DNA of 64,000 bases. It comes from Riptortus pedestris (Eukaryota > Arthropoda > Insecta > Hemiptera > Alydidae). The notes under the pieces are model-generated. The model had not been told where the DNA came from and searched no databases. It saw nothing but the letters and a program-made list of their open reading frames with translations. The stretch lies in NCBI GenBank assembly GCA_019009955.1, contig CM032228.1, positions 2,099,501-2,163,500 of the forward strand, given 5' to 3'. The position numbers were made by a program, and so were the translations under genes. This document shows, piece by piece, positions 21,168 through 32,226 of the stretch (the first letter of the stretch is position 1; the number at the start of each line of letters is the position of its first letter).

Positions 21168-22161
21168 CGCAGGGGCTGTGCAAACTAGGCAGATTTCCTA
21201 TCTGCTTGTATGACACACTAGTAAGCTCATCTCGGCACATATTCTGCTTGGAAGTATGAGTTACTTGCTTAATATTTGGGACTAAAAGAAAGTATAGAAC
21301 AACAAGTTTAGAGCATCAAGATGTGAAAAAGTTTGGTTCAATAGCATTTTTCGCTCCAACTCATAATACCGGATACATTTTGAATATTCGACCCCCCCCC
21401 CCCTATTGCTGGCAATAACAATGATTCTTAGCGTTGACTGAAACAGTTAAACATCACCACGCAACGAATTTGCATGTCTATCGCATAATAAAGGTGTCGT
21501 GAAAACAATATTTGGTATTTAAGCTTAGAAGAAAGTGGTTCATGTTATAACAGCTTATTGTTATTACGACAGGAGTAGGAGTGGGGATTTACTCAAGGCA
21601 GAAAACTAAAAAATATCCGTAATTATTCATGTTACAGAAAATTAGTATATAACGAAATTTTTGGGTAATTCAATTTCCAATAAGATTGGTTATTTACAAT
21701 TTTTATATCCGAATTATAATAAAGGAGATAATTCTAATTTTCGTACAGATTTCATCCGTTAACTAAGCTCATCTTTAGTTTTAGTTTCAAGTAAAAAGAA
21801 TATGTATACAACTTATAGCAAATCAACCGTTATTTGCAACAACATTGATTCCATACACTTTTTTGATTCGACGTATAATAACGAAGATATTTCGAATTTT
21901 CGAAATTCGTCTCCTCTAACCCCCCCCCCCCCAGTCCGATATCAGCAGGTTACGAACTTAATCCTTTGTTTACATAAAACGCTTATATATCGGCATTGCT
22001 AGCGATATGACATAAATAGCGAACGCTAGAGCGAAATGAGTCATGTGCATGCATATGTAGGTATAATTTAAAACGGAGCTCATTTTCGTCATTCCTAGGT
22101 ACGATCAATGAGCATTTGAGGAAATTGCTCGAAAATTGCGCCATAAGTACGACCTCAATAG
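21168..22161 (-). mobile_element. HINE-A copy, long form, head-to-tail with the previous one
   Basis: It begins CGCAGGGGCTGTGCAAACTA immediately after the AAAA of the preceding copy, without the usual AGTCCGTCA. Two poly-C tracts (about 21391 and 21919) and the CGATCAATGAGCATTTGAGG block follow. It fades at GACCTCAATAG without the 5' palindrome. The poly-C tract at 21919 falls inside a chance 66-codon ORF. Confidence 0.85.
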
Positions 22162-22246
22162 GAGGGAGAAATATACCACAACATTGTGGGAGGGGTAGGC
22201 TGAATTCAAATTCTTTATAGAGCTGGTTATTGCCATTTGGCCTCAG

Positions 22247-22471
22247 TTGTCACTCGACATTTTGCAGAGTCGCAGCTATTCGCAAATACCGATCTGGGCC
22301 AAGTGGAGTGTGCGAATTCAGCAAGAAGGCCGTGACGCCATTCACAATTTTAAGGAGAATGACTTACAATGGAGAACTATGCAATATAAGAAAGGGCCCA
22401 AGAGCAATCCTTGTGGAACGCCATATTTCTCCCCCAAGGAGTGGAACTGTGTCGAAAGGAGAATAGTCTAA
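22247..22471 (+). pseudogene. Possible non-LTR retrotransposon C-terminal remnant
   Basis: A 74-codon frame contains KKGPKSNPCGTPYFS (from about 22388). It resembles the GPxxxPCGTP motif often found downstream of the reverse transcriptase domain in animal retrotransposon-derived ORFs. A second overlapping frame (22230-22466) is also open. No catalytic motif is present, so the call is tentative. Confidence 0.3.
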
Positions 22472-23026
22472 CAGGAATGGAACCGTTCGGCTAATTCCCA
22501 GAGCAGCTCTTTCTTCCAGTCCAGTAACCGTTAATACTTCACACTTTTTATTTCGCACAAGTTTTCGGACTCATATTTATACTCGAAAGCAACTTTTTTT
22601 TTTCGCGAAACGTCCTCGGGACGGATGTTTTTCTAAGCGTCGAAACCTGGATAACAACGTTGTTATACGAAGAAACAGGAATGAGCCTGTTGCTGACTTG
22701 TCAAGCAGTAACTCACGGCGCTAAACTGTTTGCTTTCACAAGGCTACTTTATGTTATCATTTATCCTTCCATGTACAAACCATTCCAATGGCCAACATTT
22801 CCGTATTTCACATTACAAAGGTTACGAACGGCCCTCAACCTTTTTTGACTAGTCTCAGACTGAGCCATGCACGAACTCCAAGCACACACATAAATATATC
22901 GAGAAAACCATTTCATTTTCAGGACTACAACTCTTTAACGTTTGCCCAATGTGTTCAATTTATTTGAGTGTTAGATATTTTGTATCAATAGAGGCAAGAC
23001 TAGAGATAGGATTTGTAAAGTAATTT
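22472..23026. other. Unassigned, no gene seen
   Basis: Apparently unique sequence up to the 102-bp array. Confidence 0.5.
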
Positions 23027-23539
23027 GGGGGTCTGAGGTATCAGTTCATTTTGGAAAAGGGTTCTCTAACCAAAATAGTTTGGGAATGTCTGCTCTATGA
23101 ATCATGCTATATGACATATTTGGCTATGGGGGTCTGAGGTATCAGTTCATTTTGGAAAAGGGTTCTCAACACCAAAATAGTTTGGGAATGTCTGCTCTAT
23201 AAATCATGCTATATGACATATTTGGCTATGGGGGTCTGAGGTATCAGTTCATTTTGGAAAAGGGTTCTCAACACCAAAATAGTTTGGGAATGTCTGCTCT
23301 ATAAATCATGCTATATGACATATTGGGCTATGGGGGTCTGAGGTATCAGTTCATTTTGGAAAAGGGTTCTCAACACCAAAATAGTTTGGGAATGTCTGCT
23401 CTATAAATCATGCTATATGACATATTTGGCTATGGGGGTCTGAGGTATCAGTTCATTTTGGAAAAGGGTTGTCTAACCAAAATAGTTTGGGAATGTCTGC
23501 TCTATATGACATGATCATCATGCTATATGACATATTTCG
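23027..23539. repeat. 102-bp tandem repeat, 5 units
   Basis: GGGGGTCTGAGGTATCAGTT recurs at 23027, 23128, 23230, 23332 and 23434. The first and last units share TCTAACCAAAAT where the middle ones read CTCAACACCAAAAT. The last unit has a small rearrangement (TATATGACATGATCATCATG). Confidence 0.95.
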
Positions 23540-23620
23540 TTCACCTCCATTCAAACAGAGATATCGGATAGAAGTTTCGAATGAACCATTTTAAATGTAA
23601 TGGAGACCAACATTTTGTTA

Positions 23621-23621
23621 T

Positions 23622-23667
<46 letters not shown>

Positions 23668-24110
23668 CTACTGCAGGTGTGTATGCCACTGAACTGCTCA
23701 TAAACGGCTGGACCGATTTGAATGAATTTTTTTGTATTCGTTTGGGTGACGTCCTGGATGGTTTAAATTCACAAATCAGCCCGGCAGATGGAGCAGGAGT
23801 GGGGGGTCGTGAGGGAGGCCTAAAATTAAAAATAGCGATATTTCGATTCCTATTGGTTTTTCGACTAATATGCACAAAATAAATGTTGTTTATTTTGTTA
23901 TTTAGAGTAACTTTTGTTATATTCACTTTTCTCATATAACAAAGTATAAACGAGATATACACTAAAAAATTAAAGTAGTAGCCAACAATTTTATTGGGTA
24001 CTAACGATATAGAATTTACATATAGAGTTTTGATAAGTTCGGTTCAAACTTAACAAAACTGTATGTAAATTAGTCTTCCATTTTAACTTTTTTTTTTAAA
24101 CATAATATTA
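23621..24110 (+). mobile_element. Helitron, 5' part (H3)
   Basis: It starts TCTTTATATATATA after an A, the standard Helitron A|TC junction, with a TA tract to about 23663. AAAAATAGCGATATTTCG, TTGTTTATTTTGTTATTTAG and the AGTAACTTTTGTTATAT block are shared with the Helitron at 31064-32105. No terminal hairpin or CTAG is found, so the 3' end is lost. Overlapping ORFs of 67 and 112 codons have no helicase or Rep motif. Confidence 0.7.
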
Positions 24111-24402
24111 TTAAATTTAATATCCTAATCGGTTGAAATATCATACAGGATAAGGTCTGCCGGCTCCGATAGTTTAATATATAATGAGTATAAGGAAGTG
24201 ATGTGGGAACAATATTAGATTTTAGTTGATCATGATAAGATCTGTAAATTCTGATTTATGAATTTTGTCGATTTGATGCTTTGGAATGGAGATCTCGTAG
24301 ATCATATTCAAATGAACAAATAATTTTAAATGAAGTTCAGTAAAACATTTTTATGTTTAACCTAGAACAAGAACAAGAGAGTCATCTGGTGTCTTCTTCA
24401 GA

Positions 24403-24640
24403 TATTATTTTATTATCATTATGTATTAACGTGCAGTTTTTCCTACTGTGGCTGATTGGGACGGGTTATCTACAGGTTACCACCCTTTTTTAGCCAGGGT
24501 GGGACTAAGGATTTTTATTCAATGAATTCGTCGCTAAATAAATTCCTATGGACCAGACAGGGAATGTAACTCGCCACTCTAGGTTTGCCAGGTGAGATTA
24601 TAAAGCCAACTCATGGCTAACCTGAGCCCCTATTTGATTT
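24403..24640 (-). mobile_element. tRNA-derived SINE, near full length
   Basis: Reverse reading: GGGGCTCAGGTTAGCCATGA (A-box region), CTAGAGTGGCGAGTTACATT (B-box region, one base off GTTCGA), the body GGAATTTATTTAGCGACGAA, then AACCTGTAGATAACCCGTCC and a tail rich in AATAATGATAATAA. The internal promoter boxes and A-rich tail define an RNA polymerase III-type SINE. Confidence 0.82.
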
Positions 24641-25187
24641 TAGAGCTGCATTAAATCTGTCCCCTTTAATTAAGGAAAATAATTTATAAATTGAGATTGA
24701 AGCCTGATAAGTGTGTATGCACTTAGAACTACTATTTACCGATTCAATGATCAACGACGAATGCTGTGCAACAACCATCAAACTATGATGAAAACAATAT
24801 AATTAAAATTTCTGATGAACATTATTTTAGGGAATTGTAACACTTTGGTTGGTTGCCTCTTACACGAATTAAATTTGAATTTGTGTTACAATAGAGGAAT
24901 CTATCAATGAAGTAGGTCACAAGAAGATTTATGTGCACCAATCAGACATATTCAGATGGTAAAATGATAATAAAACTAGATAAGGCATAATGGAACTGAT
25001 AACAGCAAATAAATACTCCATTGATTTTTGTTATTTGGCATGCAAGACTAATGGAACCTAATTAACAGATAATTATTTATTAATGCAAACGATAGTATCA
25101 CTCTCGAAAATAAAACTTAATATTTCTCTAGTCCATTTTCATGTTGCATTATATTTCGAAATTATTGATTTAAATAATTTTTTATAC
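24641..25187. other. Unassigned, no gene seen
   Basis: AT-rich sequence between two oppositely oriented SINEs. No ORF of note. Confidence 0.5.
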
Positions 25188-25396
25188 TTTATCTCACATG
25201 GTAAACCTAGAGCGGCGAGTTCGATTCTCACCTGGGCAAAGGAAATTATTTGTATGATTGGAATTATATGATTGAATTCATTAAACAACATCCTAAATCC
25301 CAGGCTGGCTAGAAAAGGTTGGTAACCTGTAGATAACCCGTCCCAATTAGCCTGAGTTGCAAAATGTGAACGTTAATAAATAATAATAATAATTTT
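25188..25396 (+). mobile_element. tRNA-derived SINE, 5'-truncated
   Basis: A good B box (GCGAGTTCGATTCTCACCTG) is followed by GGGCAAAGGAAATTATTTG, the body block GGTAACCTGTAGATAACCCG and a tail of (AAT)n at 25375-25396. The first part of the tRNA-like head (A box) is missing. Confidence 0.82.
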
Positions 25397-25589
25397 TGAC
25401 AATAGTCCATCAACGGATCTGCTTTCAACTGACTTCTTTGTCTCAGAGCAAATTAACGATCTTAATTTTTTGTCAAAAGATTAAAAATTAAAAATGTTTC
25501 CTCGTCAACTACTTTTTAGATATTTAGATTCATTTATTTAAAATCTCATTTATATCAAACCACAGACTGACACTAAGTCAGTCACACAC

Positions 25590-25763
25590 TTTAGCAGATT
25601 TCCCTTCAGCCTTCACTAACGCTCCCCCCCCCGCCCACCGCTACCTTTTACTCCTTTCTTAAATAGAAATAGACCATATGTTGTGATATGAGATCAAAAG
25701 TGTGTTACACCAGCAGGTGGGAAATCTGCTTAGATTACGCTGTCCCTGCGTGACTGACTTTTT
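25590..25763 (+). mobile_element. HINE-A miniature, 174 bp, both termini intact
   Basis: TTTAGCAGATTTCCCTT at the 5' end is followed after only about 120 bases by GGTGGGAAATCTGCTTAG, a hairpin with one substitution (ACGCTGTCCCTGCGT) and GACTGACTTTTT. A poly-C tract at 25625-25632 is kept. Microsatellite and most of the interior are gone. Confidence 0.85.
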
Positions 25764-26752
25764 AAATTACAACAAAAACTGTACCTTCATGGAACAAGAA
25801 GAAAAAGTATTTTTTTAAATTTAGGATTATTGATGACAATAAAAATTTCTGTAAATAAAAAATCCCACTTTTGTGTACTACTTCCTTGTTTCTCAAATTC
25901 GAAATAAATTAACCAAGTAATTTTTTGAATGGTGGTGTTTCAACAAGTATTGAAGACGCCAGGTTTTTTTGCTTTCGGCTTTAAGAACGAGATAAAAGAA
26001 AATATGACTGATATTGTTGAATGCCTACTTACGAAGATGCTCATCCAGATTTTTGACTTACCTGTAACAAAAAAAAATTGTTAATAAAAAGTACATTTTA
26101 TAACAAATACAAATTATTAATATAATGTAGATTGGATACACCCTCAGCTTTAGTTCTAGAAATTGGGCATTTAATTCACTCTTAGAAAAATATCGAGAGG
26201 CATCATATACAATGTATCCTTAGTCAGAGCTTATCTTATATAAATCTATATATTTATTTACATATTATATATATATATATATATGTGTGTGTGTATGTAT
26301 GTATATAAAATGATTGTGTAATTATGTTTGCCACCGGCGATGATAAGCGCATCAAGTTAATAGAAGCAGAAGCCTGAGAAGGTTAATGAAGAGCACAAAT
26401 AAACAAGAAATAAAGTCTAATTTATATCATATTACATATGATACATAACACTATTATATAACGACACTAGAATGAAACCAACACTCGAAGGACGCCGACG
26501 GGAAAAACGAGATTCCAGTTAATTATGTGGGACGGCAAGGAAATAATAAATTAGAAACCCGTTATATTTAGATTATAACTATAAGAAAAATGAACTGCGA
26601 AGAAGAATAAAACCTTAGTGAGTAAAAACCTAATGGGCTGCCTAAATGCATTGGGTTGCTGAACACACAGGTAGATAATCTATATTTATTTTGTTTAAAC
26701 AACTGTAACAGTTTTTATTTGTCAATTAACACTTGTAGGTATAAGAAAATAA
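25764..26752. other. Unassigned, with a small TA/TG microsatellite
   Basis: About 1 kb without recognised gene or dispersed repeat. A mixed TA, TG and TATG tract lies at about 26266-26307. Confidence 0.5.
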
Positions 26753-26986
26753 TGAGACGCGCAGGGGCTGAGCAAATTTAGCAGATTTCCCTCGTGCTAG
26801 TAACAACACACTAGTCATCACATCTGGTCACATGTTTGGACTGAAAACCAGAAAGGACGAAAAAGGGTTGATGTGTTGAAAGTTAAAAAATCCATATGTT
26901 TCGGTTAAACTTCATATTAGAGAAATAGCAACATTATAATAATCGCAACATTTATAGGTAATTAGATATACAATAAGAAAGGTTCC
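26753..26986 (-). mobile_element. HINE-A copy, 3' part, degenerate
   Basis: GACGCGCAGGGGCTGAGCAA followed by TTAGCAGATTTCCCTCGTG is a HINE-A 3' terminus. The interior decays and stops where a plus-oriented 3' piece begins. Confidence 0.75.
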
Positions 26987-27121
26987 GTCGGGAGGTCATT
27001 AAACTTACCTGAAAGATTTCTTATTAACGTTCGTACTTATTCATTTAATATTCACGGTGGTGTTGATTTATCTATTACTAAACACAACGAGGGAAATGTG
27101 CTCAGCTTACACAGCCCCTGG
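26987..27121 (+). mobile_element. HINE-A 3' end that leads into the 160-bp array
   Basis: TATTCATTTAATATTCACGG and the TTTATCTATTACTAAAC block precede GAGGGAAATGTGCTCAGCTT and ACACAGCCCCTGGGTG, a variant 3' terminus. The same terminal segment is repeated in each unit of the array that follows. Confidence 0.75.
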
Positions 27122-27876
27122 GTGTATCAGGTGCCAGTGTTGGACGCACATTGCAGGAGATCGGTGTGGCTAGGTCATCCACCTCGTGCATTATACAAGG
27201 CAGTAGGCCGTTGCCCTCCCACCTCACCCCCCATCACCTATACATGACGAGGGAAATGTGCTTAGCTTACACAGCCCCTGGGTGTATCAGGTGCCAGTGT
27301 TGGACGCACATTGCAGGAGATCGGTGTGGCTAGGTCATCCACCTCGTGCATTATGCAAGGCAGTAGGCCGTTGCCCTCCCACCTCACCCCCCATCACCTA
27401 TACATGACGAGGGAAATGTGCTTAGCTTACACAGCCCCTGGGTGTATCAGGTGCCAGTGTTGGACGCACATTGCAGGAGATCGGTGTGGCTGGGTCATCC
27501 ACCTCGTGCATTATGCAAGGCAGTAGGCCGTTGCGCTCCCACCCCCATCACCTATACATGACGAGGGAAATGTGCTTAGCTTACACAGCCCCTGGGTGTA
27601 TCAGGTGCCAGTGTTGGACGCACATTGCAGGAGATCGGTGTGGCTAGGTCATCCACCTCGTGCATTATGCAAGGCAGTAGGCCGTTGCCCTCCCACCTCA
27701 CCCCCCATCACCTATACATGACGAGGGAAATGTGCTTAGCTTACACAGCCCCTGGGTGTATCAGGTGCCAGTGTTGGACGCACATTGCAGGAGATCGGTG
27801 TGGCTAGGTCATCCACCTCGTGCATTATGCAAGGCAGTAGGCCGTTGCCCTCCTACCTCACCCCCCATCACCTATT
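27089..27876. repeat. 160-bp tandem repeat, 5 units, containing a HINE-A 3' terminus
   Basis: GAGGGAAATGTGCTTAGCTT recurs at 27089 (CTCAGC variant), 27249, 27409, 27563 and 27723. Spacing is 160 bases, with one unit of 154. The first 40 bases of each unit match the HINE-A 3' subterminal repeat and hairpin (ACACAGCCCCTGGGTG). The other 120 bases (GTGCCAGTGTTGGACGCACA and on) are unrelated to the element. Short ORFs of 60-71 codons recur because the unit recurs. Confidence 0.93.
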
Positions 27877-28076
27877 TACTTTCCTCATTCATCAGCCAAC
27901 CCTTAAATTAAAATTAGAAGTATTCAAAATTCCATTATTTGACTAGCACCTATCCCTTGAATTATTAAAACGTTAAAAATATCGTTTTATCCATAAATGT
28001 AGCCGACGATAATTCTATAAATGTATTTATTTATTTTTTGGAGGTGACGCTACAATGGCAATTCATCTTAAAACAA

Positions 28077-28563
28077 AAAAAGTTCGTCACGCAGGGGCTG
28101 CGTTAACTAAGCAGAGTTGCTTAATGTGTGCCAATTATTTGGATTTATCTCAAAACGTAAAAGTTCAATGGGAAAAATATTTGGTATTTATGCTTCAAAT
28201 AATGTGTTTTATGATATAACAGCTTATTGTTAATATGACACGAGTGGTAGTGGGGCTTTACTGAAGCCTGAAAACTATAAAATACAAGTATCTCGGTTAC
28301 TAATCAAGCTAATGAAGAAGTGTGCATAACAACACATATAGAACATTACATTTGCAATAAAATAGATTCCATACAAATGTTCGATCCGACAAATAATAAG
28401 GGAGATATAAGGAATTTTCGAAATTCTTCCCTTTTAAACCCACCCTCTCACTCGTCCCATTTCAGCCATTAACGAATTTGATCTTTCTTTTTGCATAAAA
28501 CGATTAAATATCGAGTTTGGTAACGATTAAACCAAAATTGCGATCACTAGAGCGGTAACAGGC

Positions 28564-28629
<66 letters not shown>

Positions 28630-28738
28630 GAACGGACCTCATTTTCGTAGTCTACTAGGTAGGATCGATGGCCATTGTTGAATCGCGTCATAAATACAAC
28701 CTTAATAGCTGATTTCCCGCGAGGGGAATTTTCTAAAA
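28077..28738 (-). mobile_element. HINE-A copy, complete, first of a head-to-tail pair
   Basis: 3' end AGTTCGTCACGCAGGGGCTG at 28081. Long-form-like blocks, a TA tract at 28566-28624, and a 5' end GATTTCCCGCGAGGGGAATT followed by TTCTAAAA. The next copy starts at the following base. Confidence 0.9.
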
Positions 28739-29167
28739 GAGGCGGTCACGCAGGGGCTGTGTAAAATAAGCAGATTTCCCACGTGAAGTTATACAATAGA
28801 GAAACCTCCATTCGAGTGCCGAACAGTTACGGAAACGGCCGAACTAGCTTTCGGTGGGAACGGGTAGAAGGACCATAGCTCGTCCGTTACACTTAATAAA
28901 AATGCAAATATCTCGGTTAGTATTCAAGATAGAGAATAAATGTATATAACAATATTTATAGTAAATTTAATTTCCAATAAGATTGTTTATATGCAATGTT
29001 TCAAACCGACGTATAACAACGGTGATATTTCGAATTTTCGAAATTCCCCCTCCCCCTTGTCCAATTTCAGCCGTTAACGAACTTGACCATCTTTTTTTGC
29101 ATAAAACGAATACATATCGAGTTGGAAAACGATCAATCAAAAATTGAGACCGCTAGAGCGTTAACAG

Positions 29168-29233
<66 letters not shown>

Positions 29234-29356
29234 GAACGGACCTCATTTTCGTCATCTCCTGGGTAGGATCGATGGACATTTGAAGGAAATTTTTCGAATA
29301 TCGCGTCATGAGTACGACCTCAATAGCAGATTTCCCTTAAGTGAAATCTGCTAAAA
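28739..29356 (-). mobile_element. HINE-A copy, short form, complete, second of the pair
   Basis: It begins GAGGCGGTCACGCAGGGGCT and ends at the palindrome GATTTCCCTTAAGTGAAATC and TGCTAAAA. The TA tract is at 29173-29228. Sequence matches the short-form copies at 20.5 and 16.0 kb closely. Confidence 0.93.
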
Positions 29357-29379
29357 CAGATAAGTAGAAGTTGGAGGGA

Positions 29380-29505
29380 TGAATTAATTAATTAATGAAT
29401 TCCGTCACTAAGTAAATTCCTTTGCCCAGACAGGAATCCAACTCTCTAGCTTTAGCATGTAAGGCCGACGCTTTAACTCACGTCGCTAATCTGAGCCCCC
29501 GTCAA
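29380..29505 (-). mobile_element. tRNA-derived SINE, head and part of body
   Basis: Reverse reading: GGGGGCTCAGATTAGCGACG, TGAGTTAAAGCGTCGGCCTT, a B-box region AGAGAGTTGGATTCCTGTCT, then GGGCAAAGGAATTTACTTAG and ATTAATTAATTAATTC. The 3' half of the SINE is missing. Confidence 0.75.
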
Positions 29506-29509
29506 ATAC

Positions 29510-29949
29510 TTTTATTCAAGACACCTATGCACAATAAAGGTCTCTTGAAAATATTTGATATTTAAACGTAGACTAAAGTGCTGCATGATATTACAGCTGA
29601 TTGTTAATCCTACATAAGTAGAAGTGGGGCTTATTCAAGGCTGAAAACCGAAAATGCAATGTATTTCGGTAAATCTTTATGATAGGGACCATTCATACAC
29701 AACAACATTTCTAGGTAATTGCGTGAGTAATAATATTGGTTCTGTACAATTTTTCGATACGAAGTATAATAAGGAATATATGTCGAATTATCTACCCCCT
29801 CCCCTTTAATCCCTTCCTAACAATCCGATTTCAGCCCAATATTAACTTGAAGTCATTCCCTAGCTAGGACCGAAGGACATTTGAGGAAACTAGTAGAAAA
29901 TCGCACCCAACTTCAATAGCAGATATCCTTTAGGGGAAATCTGCTAATA
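29510..29949 (-). mobile_element. HINE-A copy, long form, 3'-truncated beside the SINE
   Basis: Starts inside the element at the ATAATAAAGGTCTCTTGAAA-like block, passes through AAGTAGAAGTGGGGCTTATT and ends with AGCAGATATCCTTTAGGGGA and AATCTGCTAA. The microsatellite and the GCGGTCGC block are deleted. Confidence 0.75.
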
Positions 29950-30365
29950 CACTTCATTAGCAAATGAACATAAAGTTACTATTACTTATTAATTAAAATA
30001 GGTAAAAAACGTTTGAAATACACCATTCTCTGTAATGGTTTATATTTAACTTGAATGAATGGTTGTTCAGAGCTAAGAAGTACATAATGAAGTCGCAATT
30101 GTGCTACGGTTTTATTTTTTATTCAAACCACTTCATGACTAACAACAATAATTCATGTTCAAGCTGCATTAAAACAAGGTCATTCAGAAATGATTATAAA
30201 AATAATAATTCAGATACATTAAGGTATAATTATATCGAGGCATTATACATAGAGAAGTCGATAATGAGGCTTCCATCAAAACTAACCATACATATATAAT
30301 AAAGGGCAGCTTATGTACTTCCTTTCTTACTTTTATCGTCTATAGGCGTAAAAAAAACAACAACA
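29950..30365. other. Unassigned, no gene seen
   Basis: An 82-codon ORF at 30051-30299 is asparagine- and isoleucine-rich with no motif. Low-complexity AT-rich sequence is the simpler explanation. Confidence 0.45.
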
Positions 30366-30640
30366 ATGTATAAGATGTATATATACATAATATTTGAGGT
30401 ATAGAATAAATGTAACAGTATTTATAGGTAATTTAATTAGCAACAATTACAATTTTTTGATCGGATGTACAATAAGGAAGATTTACATAAAACGCTTATC
30501 TACTTTTAAACGATTAAACAAACATTGCAATCGCTTCGACGTTCACAGACAAATATAAATATAATTTTGAGCGGACCTCATTTTGGTCATCTCCTAGGTA
30601 GGATCGATGGACATTTGAAGAATTTTTTGAAAAGGTCAAG
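30366..30640 (-). mobile_element. HINE-A fragment
   Basis: Contains GGTATAGAATAAATGTAACA, the CGTTCACAGACAAATA block and TTTTGAGCGGACCTCATTTT up to GGATCGATGGACATTTGAAG. Both termini are missing. Confidence 0.7.
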
Positions 30641-30724
30641 AGATGTCAAGGAAGTAAAACGTAAATTGATGAGGGCACATATTACTTATTTATTTTTACA
30701 TGTAACTCACATGATAAAGATGCA

Positions 30725-32226
30725 ATATTGTTGGTTTGAAAACAGTATTTGGTATTTAAGCATTTAACAGACTGTATTGGCTTATATTTAATATGAGATG
30801 AGTAGGGCTGGTGGTTAATTGATTGAAAAACAAATACAAATAACTTGCTTAATATTAGAGCAATTAAACAGGATAACGGATTAATAACACACATGTTTGA
30901 AACATTTTATTTCGCTCCAACTAAATCATTCCCCCAGTTCGCATTTCAGCAACATATAACTTGATATCTAGTTTGACATAAAACCTTTAAATATCAGCTA
31001 CACTAACGATCAAACAAAAATTGCGACAACTACAGCATTTACACACGCACACAGATATATATATCTATATATATATAAAATTGTAACCTCTGTCTGTACA
31101 TTGATTTTTTTCGCGAAATTTCACGATAACTTTTCGTTTCACATGTCATAGACACCATATCTGCATTTTGTTTCTTTCGTGTATGTTTGTCTGTTTGTTT
31201 GTTACCTTTTCACGCATAAACGGATGAACCGAATTTTATGAAACTTATATGTATATTACTACTAACCCAACTTAGACTTTAGGCTATATTAATTTTCTCT
31301 GAGACGAACAGGAGTGGGGGTTATAAGGGAAGCCTGAAATTAAAAATAGCGATATTTCGTTTTCTATTGGTTTTTCGGCAAATATGCACATAACAAAAGT
31401 TGTTTATTTTGTTATTTAGAGTAACTTTTGTTATGTACACTTTTGTCGTATACCGAAGTTTTAATGCGTTATACGCTAAAAATTATAGCGGGAGTCAACA
31501 ATATTATTTGCCAAAAAAAGACTCAACCGAACTAAATAAAACTCGGTATGTGTATTAGCAGTGAGGCCTTCATTATAATAAGCCATACCAACATTTCTAT
31601 GGACGGGCAGGAGTGGGGGTTATAAGGGAGGCCTGAAATTAAAAATAGCGATATTTCGTTTCCTATTGGTTTTTCCGCAAACATAAACATAACAAAAGTT
31701 GTTTATTTTGTTATTTGGAGTAACTTTTGTTATATACACTTTTGTCGTATACCTATGTATAAATGAGTTATACGTTAAAACCTTAGCGGGCACTAACGGC
31801 TGAACCGAACTTAACAAAACTCGGTATGTAAATTAGCATTAATTCTTCCATGATTATAAGTTATAGAAAGTTCATTATAGATGATATTTAATTGTAATAA
31901 ATGCTACACATGATTATGGTTTGAACAGTGAAGTCTTACATAAAAAATTAATATTAGTACTAAAAAAGGCCAACAACGGGTATAAACCCTTAAAACTGGG
32001 ACGGGTAAATGTCAAAATAGTTTGCAAAGTAAAGCCTTGCCAAAAAAATACCATCACCATTCAGCCTCAAATGAATTCCCGGGCGAAGCCGGGTATCAGA
32101 GCTAGTATATATATATAATTATATGAAAGGAACGCATTTTCGTCATCCCTTGGGTAGGAAGGCTGATATTTGAAGACATTTGTTCAGGCTAAATAGCTGA
32201 TTTTTTCATAAAGAGAAATCTGCTAG
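30725..32226 (-). mobile_element. HINE-A copy, long form, interrupted by a Helitron
   Basis: The left piece (30725-31063) ends in the CA/TA microsatellite. The right piece (32106-32226) resumes with TA repeats, CGCATTTTCGTCATCCCTTG and a decayed 5' palindrome TGATTTTTTCATAAAGAGAA. The 3' terminus is missing. Confidence 0.82.
31064..32105 (+). mobile_element. Helitron, non-autonomous, both ends intact (H2)
   Basis: It starts TCTATATATATATAAAATTG after an A. It ends with hairpin CCCGG-GCGAAG-CCGGG (32078-32093), eight spacer bases and CTAG followed by T. These are the canonical Helitron termini: 5' TC, a 3' hairpin, CTRR and A|T insertion. Inside, a segment of about 300 bases is duplicated (31310-31608 and from 31609), each copy holding GGAGTGGGGGTTATAAGGGA and AAAAATAGCGATATTTCG. 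No Rep/helicase ORF. Confidence 0.9.

Noticed and set aside
27151..27807. Repeated ORFs of 60-71 codons as a gene family
   Set aside because: They are identical because the 160-bp unit is repeated; the unit with 154 bases breaks the frame.
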